Counted from the first letter of the stretch, positions 8,121 through 16,800 are shown. The stretch: 35,397 nucleotides of DNA from Gammaproteobacteria bacterium (GCA_013150915.1 JAADJE010000051.1:1-35397), one strand, 5' to 3'. Notes: generated by a model from the letters alone, not told the origin. Numbers and translations: made by a program.

Positions 8121-10427
8121 TCAGTTACCGAATTGCTTGGTAACAGTAACCCCGTACGTTCTTGGTTGACCCATAAATGCTACGGTGGCGAACCCATTCT
8201 GTAAGCCAGTGGAGGCCAGTGACCGCGGCGTGCGGAAAGACTGTGCGGTACTCATGTACTCTTCATTGGTCAGGTTTTTGCCCCATAAGGCTATAGTCCA
8301 TCCACCTGGTGCTGAAAAACCAAGCCTGGCAGATAGCAAATTATATGCGGGTTGAAACCCTGCAATATTTTCATTGAGATCGAAGTAGTGATCACCCACG
8401 TGGCGATAGTCAACTCTGAAACCCCAGGCAGGTGATATGGCGTAATCCACTGCCAAATTAAAAGTATTATCAGGTGAACGCGGTAAGTCCTTGCCCGCCA
8501 GTATCGTCGTAAAATTATTGGAAATATTAGTTTGGGTAACGGTGGCATCGATAACAGAAAGGCTACCCGACAAGGTCAGGTCTTCTGTCGGCAGGATTAT
8601 GAATTCAACCTCAACCCCCTTAACTTTGGCACTGCCGACATTCGAAACCGTACCGATTGCAGTGCCATCCGGCAACATAATGGTATCTCTTTGCTGCATT
8701 TCTTTAAAATCCATTGAAAACAGATTCAGGTTGAACTGTACGCGGCGGTCATACCACTGTGATTTAATCCCCACCTCGGTACTTGTTACCGTCTCCGGTT
8801 TGAACGAGATGAGTGCTGCGACAGCCGTGGAGGGTGTTCCCGGAAATCCACCGCTTTTGTACCCCTCAGCCCAGGAGGCATACAGCATGACATCTTCGTT
8901 TACCTTATAATCCAACGCGACCTTAGGAGAGAAATCCGTCCAACTCTTACTGGTACTGATGGAATATAATTGTCTGGCCGGTGCGATAGATGGCGGCCGC
9001 CCGTAAAAGTCAGTGAGATCGGCCTGTTCCTGCGCTGAAAGCGTGTTCGTAACATCCAGATCCCAGTCCTTTGTGTCTTTTGTATATCTGCCGCCAAATG
9101 TAAGGTTAAACCGGTCATTCAGCGCCCAGGTAGCCTGACCAAATATACCAAAACCTGAATTGACCGCAGCCTGGGCAAAACTTGGGGCGGAATAACCATT
9201 CCCGAGTTGACGGGAAAAAGTTTGCGTACGATCAATGTCTTCGTTGATGTAGTACAACCCGCTGATCCAGGTCAGACGTCGGCTTTCCTGCGGAGAGGAA
9301 AGTCTTAGTTCAAGCGAGACGGCATCATAATATTCGTCGTTGGCCCGCCCGGAACTAAACCCCCTTGAATTGGCTCCTGACCCACGCAACCTCATGCCGA
9401 CACCATCCCTGTATTCATTCAGGTCGTTACTTCGATAGGCGGGTATAAATGTCCAGGTTCCGTAATCTCTATCTGCGGTAATCCGGCTGTAAACGGCAAA
9501 TGAATCTCGATTGGCGTAACCAAATATATTGTTCTCGGAATTATACATACCGGCAGCCGGCTCAAATGGAGTTCCATCAAGATTGCGGAAAGGCGGCGCT
9601 GAGCCTACGTATTGCTTAAAGTCTTCAATAGAATTTTCCCACCCCTGAAAAAACTTGTTATTGACACCATCAATGTCGTCCGATGAAAGCTCAAAGGTCA
9701 GCAATGCACGTAATTTTTCACTGATCAGAAAGGCGAATTGAGCACGACCGCTAAAACTTTCCAGGCCGTTACTGGTTTTGCCAAGATTAACGTTCTGATA
9801 AATGCCATCCTTCTTCCGAACAGAAAAAGTGATCCTTCCGTTTATATTGTCACTTAACACGCGATTGAACATGCCTTTGGCTTCCAGATCATAGTTTCCT
9901 GCCGTAAACAGCAACCTTGTTTCGTTCTGATCCGTAGGCTTGGCCGTTATGATATTGACTGCACCCCCAGTTACATTTTTGCCATAAAGAGTTCCCTGGG
10001 GTCCTCGCAGAACCTCAATACGTTCCAAATCAAACAGGTCGAAAGTCGAAGCGCCGGCCCGCCCGATATATACCTCGTCCACAAATACAACAACTGATCG
10101 ATCGCTACCTGCCTCACGATCAGTTGATGCAATTCCGCGAATGGATAGTTCCGGCTGTGTCGGTGTATGTTGACCCACGATAAAGCTTGGTGTGAGTTGT
10201 GCGATATCATCCAGGGTGTACATTCTGGTCTTTTTGATGACTTGTTGTGAGAATGCAGAGATGGCGATGGGGATATCCTGGCTTTTCTCTGCCCTTTTTT
10301 GGGCAGTTACAATGACTTCTTCGATCTCAAATTTCTCTTTAGCCCCAGGTTCTGAAAAAGCATAGTTTGTACTGAGCAGGCCATAAATCATGCTTAAAGC
10401 CAAAAAATAAAGTTTGTTTTTTCTCAT
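8121..10427 (-). CDS. TonB-dependent outer-membrane receptor 1
   Basis: This is a TonB-dependent receptor of about 768 residues. An ATG at 10427 opens a clean signal peptide (MRKNKLYFLALSMIYG...), so I choose it over a frame open 30 codons further upstream. After the signal comes a TonB-box-like EEVIVTAQKRAE, then the plug (QPELSIRGIAS, DEVYIGRAG, LRGPQGTLYGKN) and a 22-strand-type barrel ending in a terminal aromatic pattern (VTVTKQFGN). There is no N-terminal signalling (STN) domain, so sigma/anti-sigma signalling is unlikely. It heads the operon with AtuA, DUF4387, MmgE/PrpD and LysR and is divergent from TRAP set 2. The ligand is unknown; siderophore import is possible in principle, but the neighbours favour a carbon source. 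Confidence 0.93.
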   Translation of the reverse strand: MRKNKLYFLALSMIYGLLSTNYAFSEPGAKEKFEIEEVIVTAQKRAEKSQDIPIAISAFSQQVIKKTRMYTLDDIAQLTPSFIVGQHTPTQPELSIRGIASTDREAGSDRSVVVFVDEVYIGRAGASTFDLFDLERIEVLRGPQGTLYGKNVTGGAVNIITAKPTDQNETRLLFTAGNYDLEAKGMFNRVLSDNINGRITFSVRKKDGIYQNVNLGKTSNGLESFSGRAQFAFLISEKLRALLTFELSSDDIDGVNNKFFQGWENSIEDFKQYVGSAPPFRNLDGTPFEPAAGMYNSENNIFGYANRDSFAVYSRITADRDYGTWTFIPAYRSNDLNEYRDGVGMRLRGSGANSRGFSSGRANDEYYDAVSLELRLSSPQESRRLTWISGLYYINEDIDRTQTFSRQLGNGYSAPSFAQAAVNSGFGIFGQATWALNDRFNLTFGGRYTKDTKDWDLDVTNTLSAQEQADLTDFYGRPPSIAPARQLYSISTSKSWTDFSPKVALDYKVNEDVMLYASWAEGYKSGGFPGTPSTAVAALISFKPETVTSTEVGIKSQWYDRRVQFNLNLFSMDFKEMQQRDTIMLPDGTAIGTVSNVGSAKVKGVEVEFIILPTEDLTLSGSLSVIDATVTQTNISNNFTTILAGKDLPRSPDNTFNLAVDYAISPAWGFRVDYRHVGDHYFDLNENIAGFQPAYNLLSARLGFSAPGGWTIALWGKNLTNEEYMSTAQSFRTPRSLASTGLQNGFATVAFMGQPRTYGVTVTKQFGN

Positions 10428-10655
10428 AACATTTCGCCCCACCGGTAATAAAATACTTGCCACCCGATTGCCGAGTACACGCGGGAATGAGCTACCTAGC
10501 TTAGGAAGCCTTGTCACAGGCTACTACTTACTATCCGGTCAGAGTTAATATTGCTTTGTTATGACATATATTTCTCGATTATGGTGCATTGGAGTGGTGT
10601 ACGAAGGTGTTCCATAAGTACGATCTGCTGGTTTGATATTAAAAGGGTCTGATCC

Positions 10656-10682
10656 GGCGCAAATAGGGAATTAATATGCGCC
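10656..10682. promoter_or_regulatory. inverted repeat GGCGCA-N15-TGCGCC, operator candidate
   Basis: Perfect 6-bp arms GGCGCA (10656-10661) and TGCGCC (10677-10682) are 21 bases apart start to start, two helical turns, with an A+T-rich middle. That geometry suits a dimeric regulator. It abuts the ATAC-N7-GTAT site. Which protein binds is unknown. Confidence 0.35.
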
Positions 10683-10697
10683 ATACCTTTCGTGTAT
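10683..10697. promoter_or_regulatory. LysR-type binding site candidate, ATAC-N7-GTAT
   Basis: ATACCTTTCGTGTAT has the ATAC-N7-GTAT form of LysR-family recognition sites (a T-N11-A core, as in CatM/BenM sites). It lies 92 bases before the TRAP set 2 start, a usual distance for an activator. The same pattern occurs before the CoA-transferase operon at 35104. LysR 1 is the nearest candidate because its operon starts on the other side of this region. Confidence 0.45.
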
Positions 10698-10788
10698 TGT
10701 ACATTCGGGATGCCCTAACCTTAAACTGCACAAGCTCACGACATTAACTTATTTACCACCTGCATATCTATTTTGGGATTATTTGTAA

Positions 10789-11799
10789 ATGGTTAAAACC
10801 AGCAAATTAAATAGCACGGCCTATTTATTGTTTTTTTTAACCGTAACGCTGAGCCTGCCGATCTCGGCCGATGCAGAGCAAAAACCGATACGCATGCGCG
10901 TCAGCCATCAACTGCCCTCAACTCACCACCTGGCCCGGTTGCTGGAAGAGTGGGCGGCACGTATTGAAGATGGGACAGGCGGCGCCATTGACGTACAGCT
11001 TTTCCCCTCGAATCAAGCGTTTAAGGTCGCTGATAATTATCCTGCCGTGGCACGTGGATTTATCGAAGCCGCTCTTACCGTAAGCTTCCAATGGTGCAGA
11101 ACGCTTCCGGAAATGTGCGTGTTGGCCCGGCCCTATGCATTCCCGGATGTCAAGATATTAAGGCGTTTCCCGCGTTCAGCACTGGCACAGGAATTGTCCC
11201 GGATGCTTGAGTCCAAGGGAATACATAACCTTGGGTGGCTGTCGGTGAACCGAACTACGGTCATAACCTCAAACCAAAAACTGCTGATCAAACCCGCCGA
11301 TTTCCGGGGAATTAAAATTCGCGGTGTCAACAAACTGTTTGACCAGGCACTTATAGCGCTGGGTGCAGCCCCCAGCGCCATCCCCGGCGGCGAGCTTTAT
11401 CTGTCCTTGCAAACCGGAATTCTGGATGCAGGCCTGACCGATATAAACAACGCATACGATTACAAATATTATGAAGTGCAGAAATATGCCGTAGCCACTC
11501 CGCTGTTTTTAATTTTTGAACATATTTACGTCAACCCCACCTGGTGGAAGTCACTTGACCAAAATTCACGCCTTGTTATAGAGCAGGCGACCCGCCTGCT
11601 GGAGTCTGAGGCCATAGACAAGGTCATTGATATATCGGCAAAAGCACCTCAACGGCTTAGAGACAAGGGCATGATTGTTCATGAACATACAGCGGATGAA
11701 ATTGAAGCCATGAGAAAAATTATGCAGCCGGCATTCGACCGGGCATTCTTTTCCAGAACCAATACTGACATCAACAATTACTTCAAGCTACTTGAATGA
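10789..11799 (+). CDS. TRAP transporter substrate-binding protein (DctP type), set 2
   Basis: This is a periplasmic solute receptor of 336 residues with a signal peptide at 1-29 (cut after SADA). DFRGIKIR carries Arg178 at the carboxylate-binding position, and SLQTGILDAG follows. It has diverged from the other two: QWCRTLPEMC replaces the DYWGRT segment, which suggests a different ligand or affinity. It is the first gene of TRAP set 2 and is divergent from receptor 1, so both may be switched by the same inducer. Confidence 0.92.
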   Translation: MVKTSKLNSTAYLLFFLTVTLSLPISADAEQKPIRMRVSHQLPSTHHLARLLEEWAARIEDGTGGAIDVQLFPSNQAFKVADNYPAVARGFIEAALTVSFQWCRTLPEMCVLARPYAFPDVKILRRFPRSALAQELSRMLESKGIHNLGWLSVNRTTVITSNQKLLIKPADFRGIKIRGVNKLFDQALIALGAAPSAIPGGELYLSLQTGILDAGLTDINNAYDYKYYEVQKYAVATPLFLIFEHIYVNPTWWKSLDQNSRLVIEQATRLLESEAIDKVIDISAKAPQRLRDKGMIVHEHTADEIEAMRKIMQPAFDRAFFSRTNTDINNYFKLLE

Positions 11800-11874
11800 A
11801 AAGCAAAGGGTGACATCATAATTTTCAACCCACGTCTTAGCACTATTGCAGGAGGGATCGCCACGGGTCTCGAG

Positions 11875-12345
11875 GTGGCTTCCCGATTGCTGCTTTATTT
11901 GTGTGCAGCACTGATCGTCATCATGATGCTGCTGGTCGGATATAGCGTCGTAACCCGGTATTTTTTTAACAACCCACAACCATGGGTCGACGAACTGACA
12001 GGCTATCTCATGGTGGGAGCTGCCTTGCTTGGGGCTGCAGAAACATTGCGTCGCCGGGAACATATCAGTGTTGATCTGGCGGCGGGACGGCTTGGTCCGG
12101 TGGGAAAACGCGTCCTTGAGATATTTGGATTGCTCGCCGTACTGCTGCTGTCTCTGCTAATGGTCATATCGGGCGTAGATATGGTTGTCTTTTCCTACTC
12201 GATGGACCTCTATTCGATCGGCTATCTGGAACTCCCGATCTGGATACCACAACTGGTGGTTCCCGTGAGTTTCAGCCTGCTGGGGTTGGTGGCAGCCATA
12301 CAATTGGCCCGCATGTTTAGCAACGCGCCGGGCAAGAGCACCTAA
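11875..12345 (+). CDS. TRAP transporter small permease (DctQ type), set 2; start uncertain
   Basis: This small permease has the RYFFNNPQPWVDELTGYL signature and HISVDLAAG, with four hydrophobic segments. The first ordinary start in frame is GTG at 11875 (156 residues), but it has no ribosome site at proper distance and leaves the protein about 12-14 residues short before the RYF signature compared with the other two small permeases. The frame stays open back to 11800, with AAGGG at 11806-11810 followed by three in-frame codons ATC, ATA, ATT (11815-11823). Translation from one of these would restore the normal length, so the real start may be non-standard. The gene ends directly at the ATG of the large permease (TAA then ATG). 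Confidence 0.85.
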   Translation: MASRLLLYLCAALIVIMMLLVGYSVVTRYFFNNPQPWVDELTGYLMVGAALLGAAETLRRREHISVDLAAGRLGPVGKRVLEIFGLLAVLLLSLLMVISGVDMVVFSYSMDLYSIGYLELPIWIPQLVVPVSFSLLGLVAAIQLARMFSNAPGKST

Positions 12346-13632
12346 ATGGAACTATTGCTCATACTCATCGGCCTGGTGATTTTGCTGTGGAGCGGCATGC
12401 CGGTCTTTGCTGCACTGGGCTTGACGGCGGTTATCGTGCAGTATCTTGCCGGCGGGGGGATCGGTGGTATCGCAGACATCGTCTTCAGTAGTCTCGATAT
12501 GTATTTGCTGGTTGCCTTGCCACTATTTGCGTTCATGGCACAGATCATGGTCCGTTGTAAAGTCATTGACGACCTTTACGCAATGATGCAAACCCTGGTC
12601 GGACGACTACCGGGCAGTCTGTCAGTTGCCACCATAGGCTCATGTGCGGTGTTCGCAGCAATCACGGGATCATCCGCGGCGACGGCCATGACTATCGGCA
12701 GTACTGCAATCCCTCAGATGAAGCGGTACAACTATTCCGCTACAACAAGCTATGGGATCATTGCTGCCGGAGGGACCCTGGGTATTCTGATTCCACCTTC
12801 TGGCCCGATGATTCTTTACGCGCTCATATCCAATGCGTCAATTGGGGCGTTGTTTCTGGCCGGCATCTTTCCCGGTTTGTTACTGGCCGGCCTGTTTGCA
12901 GGCTATGGAGTCTATCGTGGCATAAGATACAGCGAAGGTGATCGTGGCAAACGAACCCGCCTGATCGAAATCATGCGCTCCCTGCGGGTATCAGTCTGGG
13001 CGTTATTGCTGCCCCCCGTGATCCTCGGTGGTTTGTATTTTGGTGTTTTCACGGCAACTGAATCTGCCGCAGCCGGAGCCATCACGGCGATACTTATCGC
13101 CCGCTTTGCGTACGGGCGTATGAATTGGGACGACTTGAAAGCGGCAGCACTGGAAACGGTGCGAATCAGCGCATCACTGTTTTTGATTATTGCCATGGCA
13201 GCAGTTTTTGGCCATGTGCTGACAATCAACAGAATCCCCGCTGAGATAATCGAAGCAGTCGCGGCCATGAACATGAGCCCCGCCATTTTTCTGTTCGCTG
13301 TGATGGCCCTGATCTTTGTTTTGGGGATGTTTCTTGAAGCCCTGTCAATAATTCTGATTGCAGTACCGATCCTGTTACCGTTGCTGGATCACTACCAGAT
13401 AAACCTGATCTGGTTTGGGGTTCTGTTAATGATCAACCTGGAACTTTCCATGATCACCCCGCCCATCGGCCTGAATTTATTCCTGATTAAGGGAATTACC
13501 AATGCCCCCATGGCTGAGATTATGCGGGGTTCGCTACCCTTTGTTTTGCTGATGCTGGTCGGACTTATCCTCGTCGCTGTGCTGCCCGAGATCGCTCTGT
13601 GGCTGCCCAATACCACCGCAGATTTGAGATAG
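12346..13632 (+). CDS. TRAP transporter large permease (DctM type), set 2
   Basis: This is a 428-residue polytopic membrane subunit. Conserved features are FAAITGSSAATAMTIG, GGTLGILIPPSGPMILYA and, in the second half, MITPPIGLNLFLIKGIT. The ATG touches the stop of the small permease. In LEALSIILIAVPI the MFMDG motif of sets 1 and 3 reads MFLEA, another sign that set 2 is the outlier. The transcript could continue into the CoA-transferase region, because I see no intrinsic terminator before 13684. Confidence 0.92.
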   Translation: MELLLILIGLVILLWSGMPVFAALGLTAVIVQYLAGGGIGGIADIVFSSLDMYLLVALPLFAFMAQIMVRCKVIDDLYAMMQTLVGRLPGSLSVATIGSCAVFAAITGSSAATAMTIGSTAIPQMKRYNYSATTSYGIIAAGGTLGILIPPSGPMILYALISNASIGALFLAGIFPGLLLAGLFAGYGVYRGIRYSEGDRGKRTRLIEIMRSLRVSVWALLLPPVILGGLYFGVFTATESAAAGAITAILIARFAYGRMNWDDLKAAALETVRISASLFLIIAMAAVFGHVLTINRIPAEIIEAVAAMNMSPAIFLFAVMALIFVLGMFLEALSIILIAVPILLPLLDHYQINLIWFGVLLMINLELSMITPPIGLNLFLIKGITNAPMAEIMRGSLPFVLLMLVGLILVAVLPEIALWLPNTTADLR

Positions 13633-13683
13633 TACCAAGAGCCTAAAGCATAATACTGCACAACAGGTTGACAAACGGCATGC

Positions 13684-13733
13684 TATTTGATGAAATGTCC
13701 AAATGTATGGACATTTGGACATTTCATCAAATA
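13684..13733. promoter_or_regulatory. perfect 23-bp inverted repeat, operator over promoter
   Basis: Arms 13684-13706 and 13711-13733 are perfectly complementary around a 4-base centre (ATGG). Each arm holds AAATGTCC-like half sites, and the right arm has GGACATTT twice in tandem (13709-13716 and 13717-13724). No T tract follows, so a terminator is unlikely. A -35-like TGGACA (13708-13713) and -10-like TATAAA (13732-13737), 18 bases apart, sit within it, so a bound protein would block or position RNA polymerase for the CoA-transferase and GntR genes. The encoded GntR/UTRA protein is the natural candidate. The symmetry is seen directly; the binding protein is inference. Confidence 0.6.
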
Positions 13734-13769
13734 TAAACTAGCATGGTGTAATTATGGGACATCAGGGTT

Positions 13770-13780
13770 CCCCCCCCCCC
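13770..13780. repeat. 11-base poly-C tract in the leader of the CoA-transferase gene
   Basis: An uninterrupted run of eleven C, flanked by GGTT and TGAAC, lies about 30 bases before the TTG start and upstream of the GGGAG ribosome site. Tracts this long slip during replication and may vary between cells, which would change the leader length or structure. Assembly error is the other explanation. Confidence 0.8.
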
Positions 13781-13811
13781 TGAACAACATGAAATAGTTT
13801 GGGAGTTTGTT

Positions 13812-15014
13812 TTGTTACCACTGGATGGCGTGCGTATATTATCTTTTGAGCAATTTGGCGCCGCACCATTTGGCACCCTGTTTCTTGCCAATCTGGGAGC
13901 CGAAGTCATAAAGGTTGAAAATCCAGCTCATAAAGGAGACGTTTCACGAAGCATTGGGCCGTATTTCCTCAACGGCGATGATCCTTCAAACAACAGCCTT
14001 TACTTCCAGTCAGTTAATCACAACAAGAGCAGTCTCACGCTTGACCTGTCAAAAGATGGGGCGCAAACAGTTCTGCATGACCTGTTGAGAACTTGCGATG
14101 CATTGGCAACAAACTTGCGTGGTGATGTCGCTGGAAAACTCGGCCTCACTTACCGCGAGTTGGGCAAGTTCAATCCGAAACTGGTGTGTGCGCATATTAC
14201 CGCTTACGGAAGAAGCGGCCCTCGCTCCAGTTGGCCTGGTTATGACTATATCATGCAGGCCGAAGCGGGATATTTTCATTTGACTGGAGACCCTGACTCA
14301 CCCCCCACTCGTTTTGGGCTGTCGATCGTCGATTATATGACAGGAATGGGACTTGCACTTGCCCTGACTTCTGCCTTGATCGGGGCACGGCAGACAGGCA
14401 AGGGCCGAGACATCGATGTCAATCTTTTTGATATGGCCTTGTACAATTTAGGTTATGTTGCCTTGTGGCAAATGAACGCCGGGCATAATCAACAGCGTGT
14501 ACCACGCTCCGCTCATCCTTCCGTAACGCCATGCCAGCTTTTCAAGACACGTGATGGGTGGATTTATATCAACTGTTCCAAGGAAAAATTCTGGCAAATT
14601 CTTTGCGACAAGGTGGGAAAACCTGAATGGAAGAGCGATCCACGTTTCCTCACATTCAAGGATCGTTTTGAAAATCGCCAACTGTTGAACGATCTTCTCG
14701 AGGATGTAACACAACAAAGAAACACCGACGACTGGATACAGGCTTTCGAAGCCCGGATACCCTTTGCACCGATCCTTGATGTCGAAAGTGCATTGACCAA
14801 TCCTTTTGTTGCCAACAGCGATCGCATCACTACCATCAAACATTCTGACGATGAAGTATTTAAAGCTTTGAGGTGCCCAATAAGGTTCGAAGGCGAACAA
14901 ACCGAGTTGCAGACTGCCCCTGCCCTGGGTCAACACACAGATGATCTACTTAGGGAGCTGGCTGGATATGATGACAGCCGCATCGAAAACCTACGGCAAA
15001 GAAAAGTTATCTGA
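13812..15014 (+). CDS. CaiB/BaiF family III CoA-transferase 1
   Basis: This is a 400-residue family III CoA-transferase, which moves CoA between carboxylic acids. The N-terminus (LDGVRILSFEQFGAAPFGT, LANLGAEVIKVENP) and FGLSIVDYMTG are typical; Asp174 in the latter matches the catalytic Asp of formyl-CoA transferase (Asp169). Translation starts at TTG 13812, six bases after GGGAG. Its stop overlaps the GntR start (TGATG), so regulator and enzyme are coupled. Control probably acts through the inverted repeat at 13684. The substrate is likely a di- or tricarboxylate from TRAP import. It is not closely similar to the second CoA-transferase at 33775. Confidence 0.92.
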   Translation: MLPLDGVRILSFEQFGAAPFGTLFLANLGAEVIKVENPAHKGDVSRSIGPYFLNGDDPSNNSLYFQSVNHNKSSLTLDLSKDGAQTVLHDLLRTCDALATNLRGDVAGKLGLTYRELGKFNPKLVCAHITAYGRSGPRSSWPGYDYIMQAEAGYFHLTGDPDSPPTRFGLSIVDYMTGMGLALALTSALIGARQTGKGRDIDVNLFDMALYNLGYVALWQMNAGHNQQRVPRSAHPSVTPCQLFKTRDGWIYINCSKEKFWQILCDKVGKPEWKSDPRFLTFKDRFENRQLLNDLLEDVTQQRNTDDWIQAFEARIPFAPILDVESALTNPFVANSDRITTIKHSDDEVFKALRCPIRFEGEQTELQTAPALGQHTDDLLRELAGYDDSRIENLRQRKVI

Positions 15015-15754
15015 TGCTTTATAAACAACCCCAATATGCCCGAATCGCCCAGGATCTCAGCGAGGACATTTCATCTGGAAAATACGCAGTAGGTAGTTTT
15101 CTTCCTACCGAAATGGAATTGCTCAAGCATTACAATGTCAGTCGTCACACGGTGCGCCAGGCCGTTAAACAACTTAAATCCTCCGGCCTGGTAGTCACAC
15201 GTGCCGGTTTGGGCACCAAAGTTATCGATTCGTCACCCTCTGAATCCAGATTTGTGTTCTCAAAAGACGAGATCAGCGACTTTCGGAGACAGGCTGAAAA
15301 AACTCATCTTGTAAACGTAAAAATTAGTAACACTACTGCGAATGAAGCCATTGCCGACTCGATGAAATGCCGGGCAGGTACGCTGCTTATCAGGATTGAA
15401 GGTCTCCGCATTATCCCCGATAACAACAAGAAAACCATTGTTGCACTCCTCGATGCAGTCCTTCTGGCTAAATACGAAGGTATCAGCAAAGACTTTGGCC
15501 CCTGGAATACGGTGATCAGCCAGTTGGTTGAACGGCGTTACCGGATCAGGGTTTCTGAAATCCTGCAGAGCATCGAACCAATCATTTTAGACAAGAATCT
15601 GGCCGGGAAGCTGGCACTTAACGAAGGCCTCCCCGGCCTGAAGCTTACCCGCACCTATCTGGATGAGAAGGGAGAAACATTCCTTCAGGGCACCTATTAT
15701 CAGGGTGGTAAATTTGCCCGCATGACCGGGCGCGAAATACCGATTTTGAAGTGA
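15014..15754 (+). CDS. GntR-family (HutC/UTRA type) transcriptional regulator
   Basis: This 246-residue regulator has an N-terminal GntR winged helix (about residues 1-75: YARIAQDLSEDISSGKYAVGS, then FLPTEMELLKHYNVSRHTVRQAV) and a UTRA ligand domain behind it (LLIRIEGLRII... to ...LKLTRTYLDEKGETFLQGTYY). UTRA regulators usually release DNA when they bind a pathway metabolite, sometimes a CoA ester or acid. It overlaps the CoA-transferase stop and therefore probably controls its own operon at the 13684-13733 repeat. The effector is unknown. Confidence 0.93.
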   Translation: MLYKQPQYARIAQDLSEDISSGKYAVGSFLPTEMELLKHYNVSRHTVRQAVKQLKSSGLVVTRAGLGTKVIDSSPSESRFVFSKDEISDFRRQAEKTHLVNVKISNTTANEAIADSMKCRAGTLLIRIEGLRIIPDNNKKTIVALLDAVLLAKYEGISKDFGPWNTVISQLVERRYRIRVSEILQSIEPIILDKNLAGKLALNEGLPGLKLTRTYLDEKGETFLQGTYYQGGKFARMTGREIPILK

Positions 15755-15797
15755 GAAAAAGTTTTAATGTGGACACCTTTGCATGGCAGGAAAGTGA

Positions 15798-16736
15798 ATG
15801 GATCTAAGACAACTTCGATACTTTGTAGGAATTTGTGATGCGGGCAGCATTACGGCTGCTGCGCGAAGACTTCACGTAGCCCAACCCGCACTGAGTAACC
15901 ATATCGCAAACCTGGAAACAGAACTCGACGTCAAGCTGCTGCATCGCTCTTCCAGCGGAATAGTGCCTACTCACAGGGGCGAGATACTTTACGCCGCAGC
16001 CCAGCGGGTTTTAAGGGAAGTAAGCCAGATACCTGACGAGGTCTCCTCAGTAGAAGATAATCTGGGCGGGAGAGTGGTCATTGGTGTTTCGGACGGACCG
16101 ACAAACATTATTGGAACAAAATTTATCAAAAATATGCTGGCGCGTTATCCGAAAATTACAATGAATTATGTAACTGGCCATAGTGCAAATCTTCACAGAA
16201 AACTCGTAAGGGGGGCTGTTGATGCTGCCTTTATCGTTAAGGAACCACAATTAGGAGGCGTAAATCACCAGGCAGTTCTGCATGACAAAATCTTTGTTGC
16301 CATGCGCAACGAGCCCGGCACCAACGACCACAATAAACCTATAAGCATTAAGAGGTTGAGGGAACTACAGTTCATTTTTTCGTACGGAGAAGGGAATTCA
16401 ATCCTGACTTATCTTGAAAACTCTCTAAAAAAGGTTCGTTTTACACCACGAGTAATTTGTGAAGTTGAATCTCTGTCTGTCATCAAGGAACTCGTCGCTG
16501 CGGGTTGTGCCTGCACCCTCATTTCCTGGTCAGCCGCTTACAAAGAAGTGGAAGACAAAAAAATAATATTGAGGCCGATAGAAGGGCTGTCACTAGAGTT
16601 CAGCCTGGAATTATGTACTGCTATTGACCGACCGCCATCAGCAACTGTGTCGGCAACAATTAGAGTGCTACTCGATACGATCAATGAACTGGTTGAAAGC
16701 AAGGTTTGGCGCGGCGGCGCAAAGTCGGAACTTTAG
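15798..16736 (+). CDS. LysR-family transcriptional regulator 2
   Basis: This is a 312-residue LysR regulator: DNA-binding domain at 1-60 (MDLRQLRYFVGICDAGSIT, AARRLHVAQPALSNHI) and effector domain behind. The ribosome site is AGGAAAG just before the ATG. It is the closest paralogue of LysR 1 (both have LLHR.S.G..PT and LRPIEG near the C-terminus). It sits between the GntR gene and TRAP set 3, so it may control TRAP set 3 through the dyads at 16801-16826, the CoA-transferase, or both. Confidence 0.93.
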   Translation: MDLRQLRYFVGICDAGSITAAARRLHVAQPALSNHIANLETELDVKLLHRSSSGIVPTHRGEILYAAAQRVLREVSQIPDEVSSVEDNLGGRVVIGVSDGPTNIIGTKFIKNMLARYPKITMNYVTGHSANLHRKLVRGAVDAAFIVKEPQLGGVNHQAVLHDKIFVAMRNEPGTNDHNKPISIKRLRELQFIFSYGEGNSILTYLENSLKKVRFTPRVICEVESLSVIKELVAAGCACTLISWSAAYKEVEDKKIILRPIEGLSLEFSLELCTAIDRPPSATVSATIRVLLDTINELVESKVWRGGAKSEL

Positions 16737-16800
16737 GGGTTATAACCGTTCAATTTCCGGCTAAGAGTGGCACAAAATTTCGCAGTAATGGTTCACTCAA

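Larger units (their letters stand above)
10428..10788. promoter_or_regulatory. divergent control region, receptor 1 / TRAP set 2
   Basis: These 361 bases separate two divergent starts and hold no gene that I can support. They are A+T rich and carry two adjoining dyads at 10656-10697 (listed separately), plus TGTATTGTACA around 10693-10703. A GGGA at 10775-10778 is the probable ribosome site of the TRAP gene. I did not find convincing -35/-10 pairs for either direction. Confidence 0.55.

Noticed and set aside
8121-10427. Siderophore receptor call for the TonB-dependent receptors
   Set aside because: No Fur-like box, siderophore genes, STN domain or sigma/anti-sigma pair is seen nearby; carboxylate catabolism genes surround both.
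10428-10517. Longer start of receptor 1 (30 codons upstream)
   Set aside because: The extension would put a charged stretch before a clean signal peptide; the second receptor shows the same short start with a strong ribosome site.
13684-13733. Reading the long inverted repeat as an intrinsic terminator of TRAP set 2
   Set aside because: No T run follows on either side, and promoter-like hexamers lie within it.
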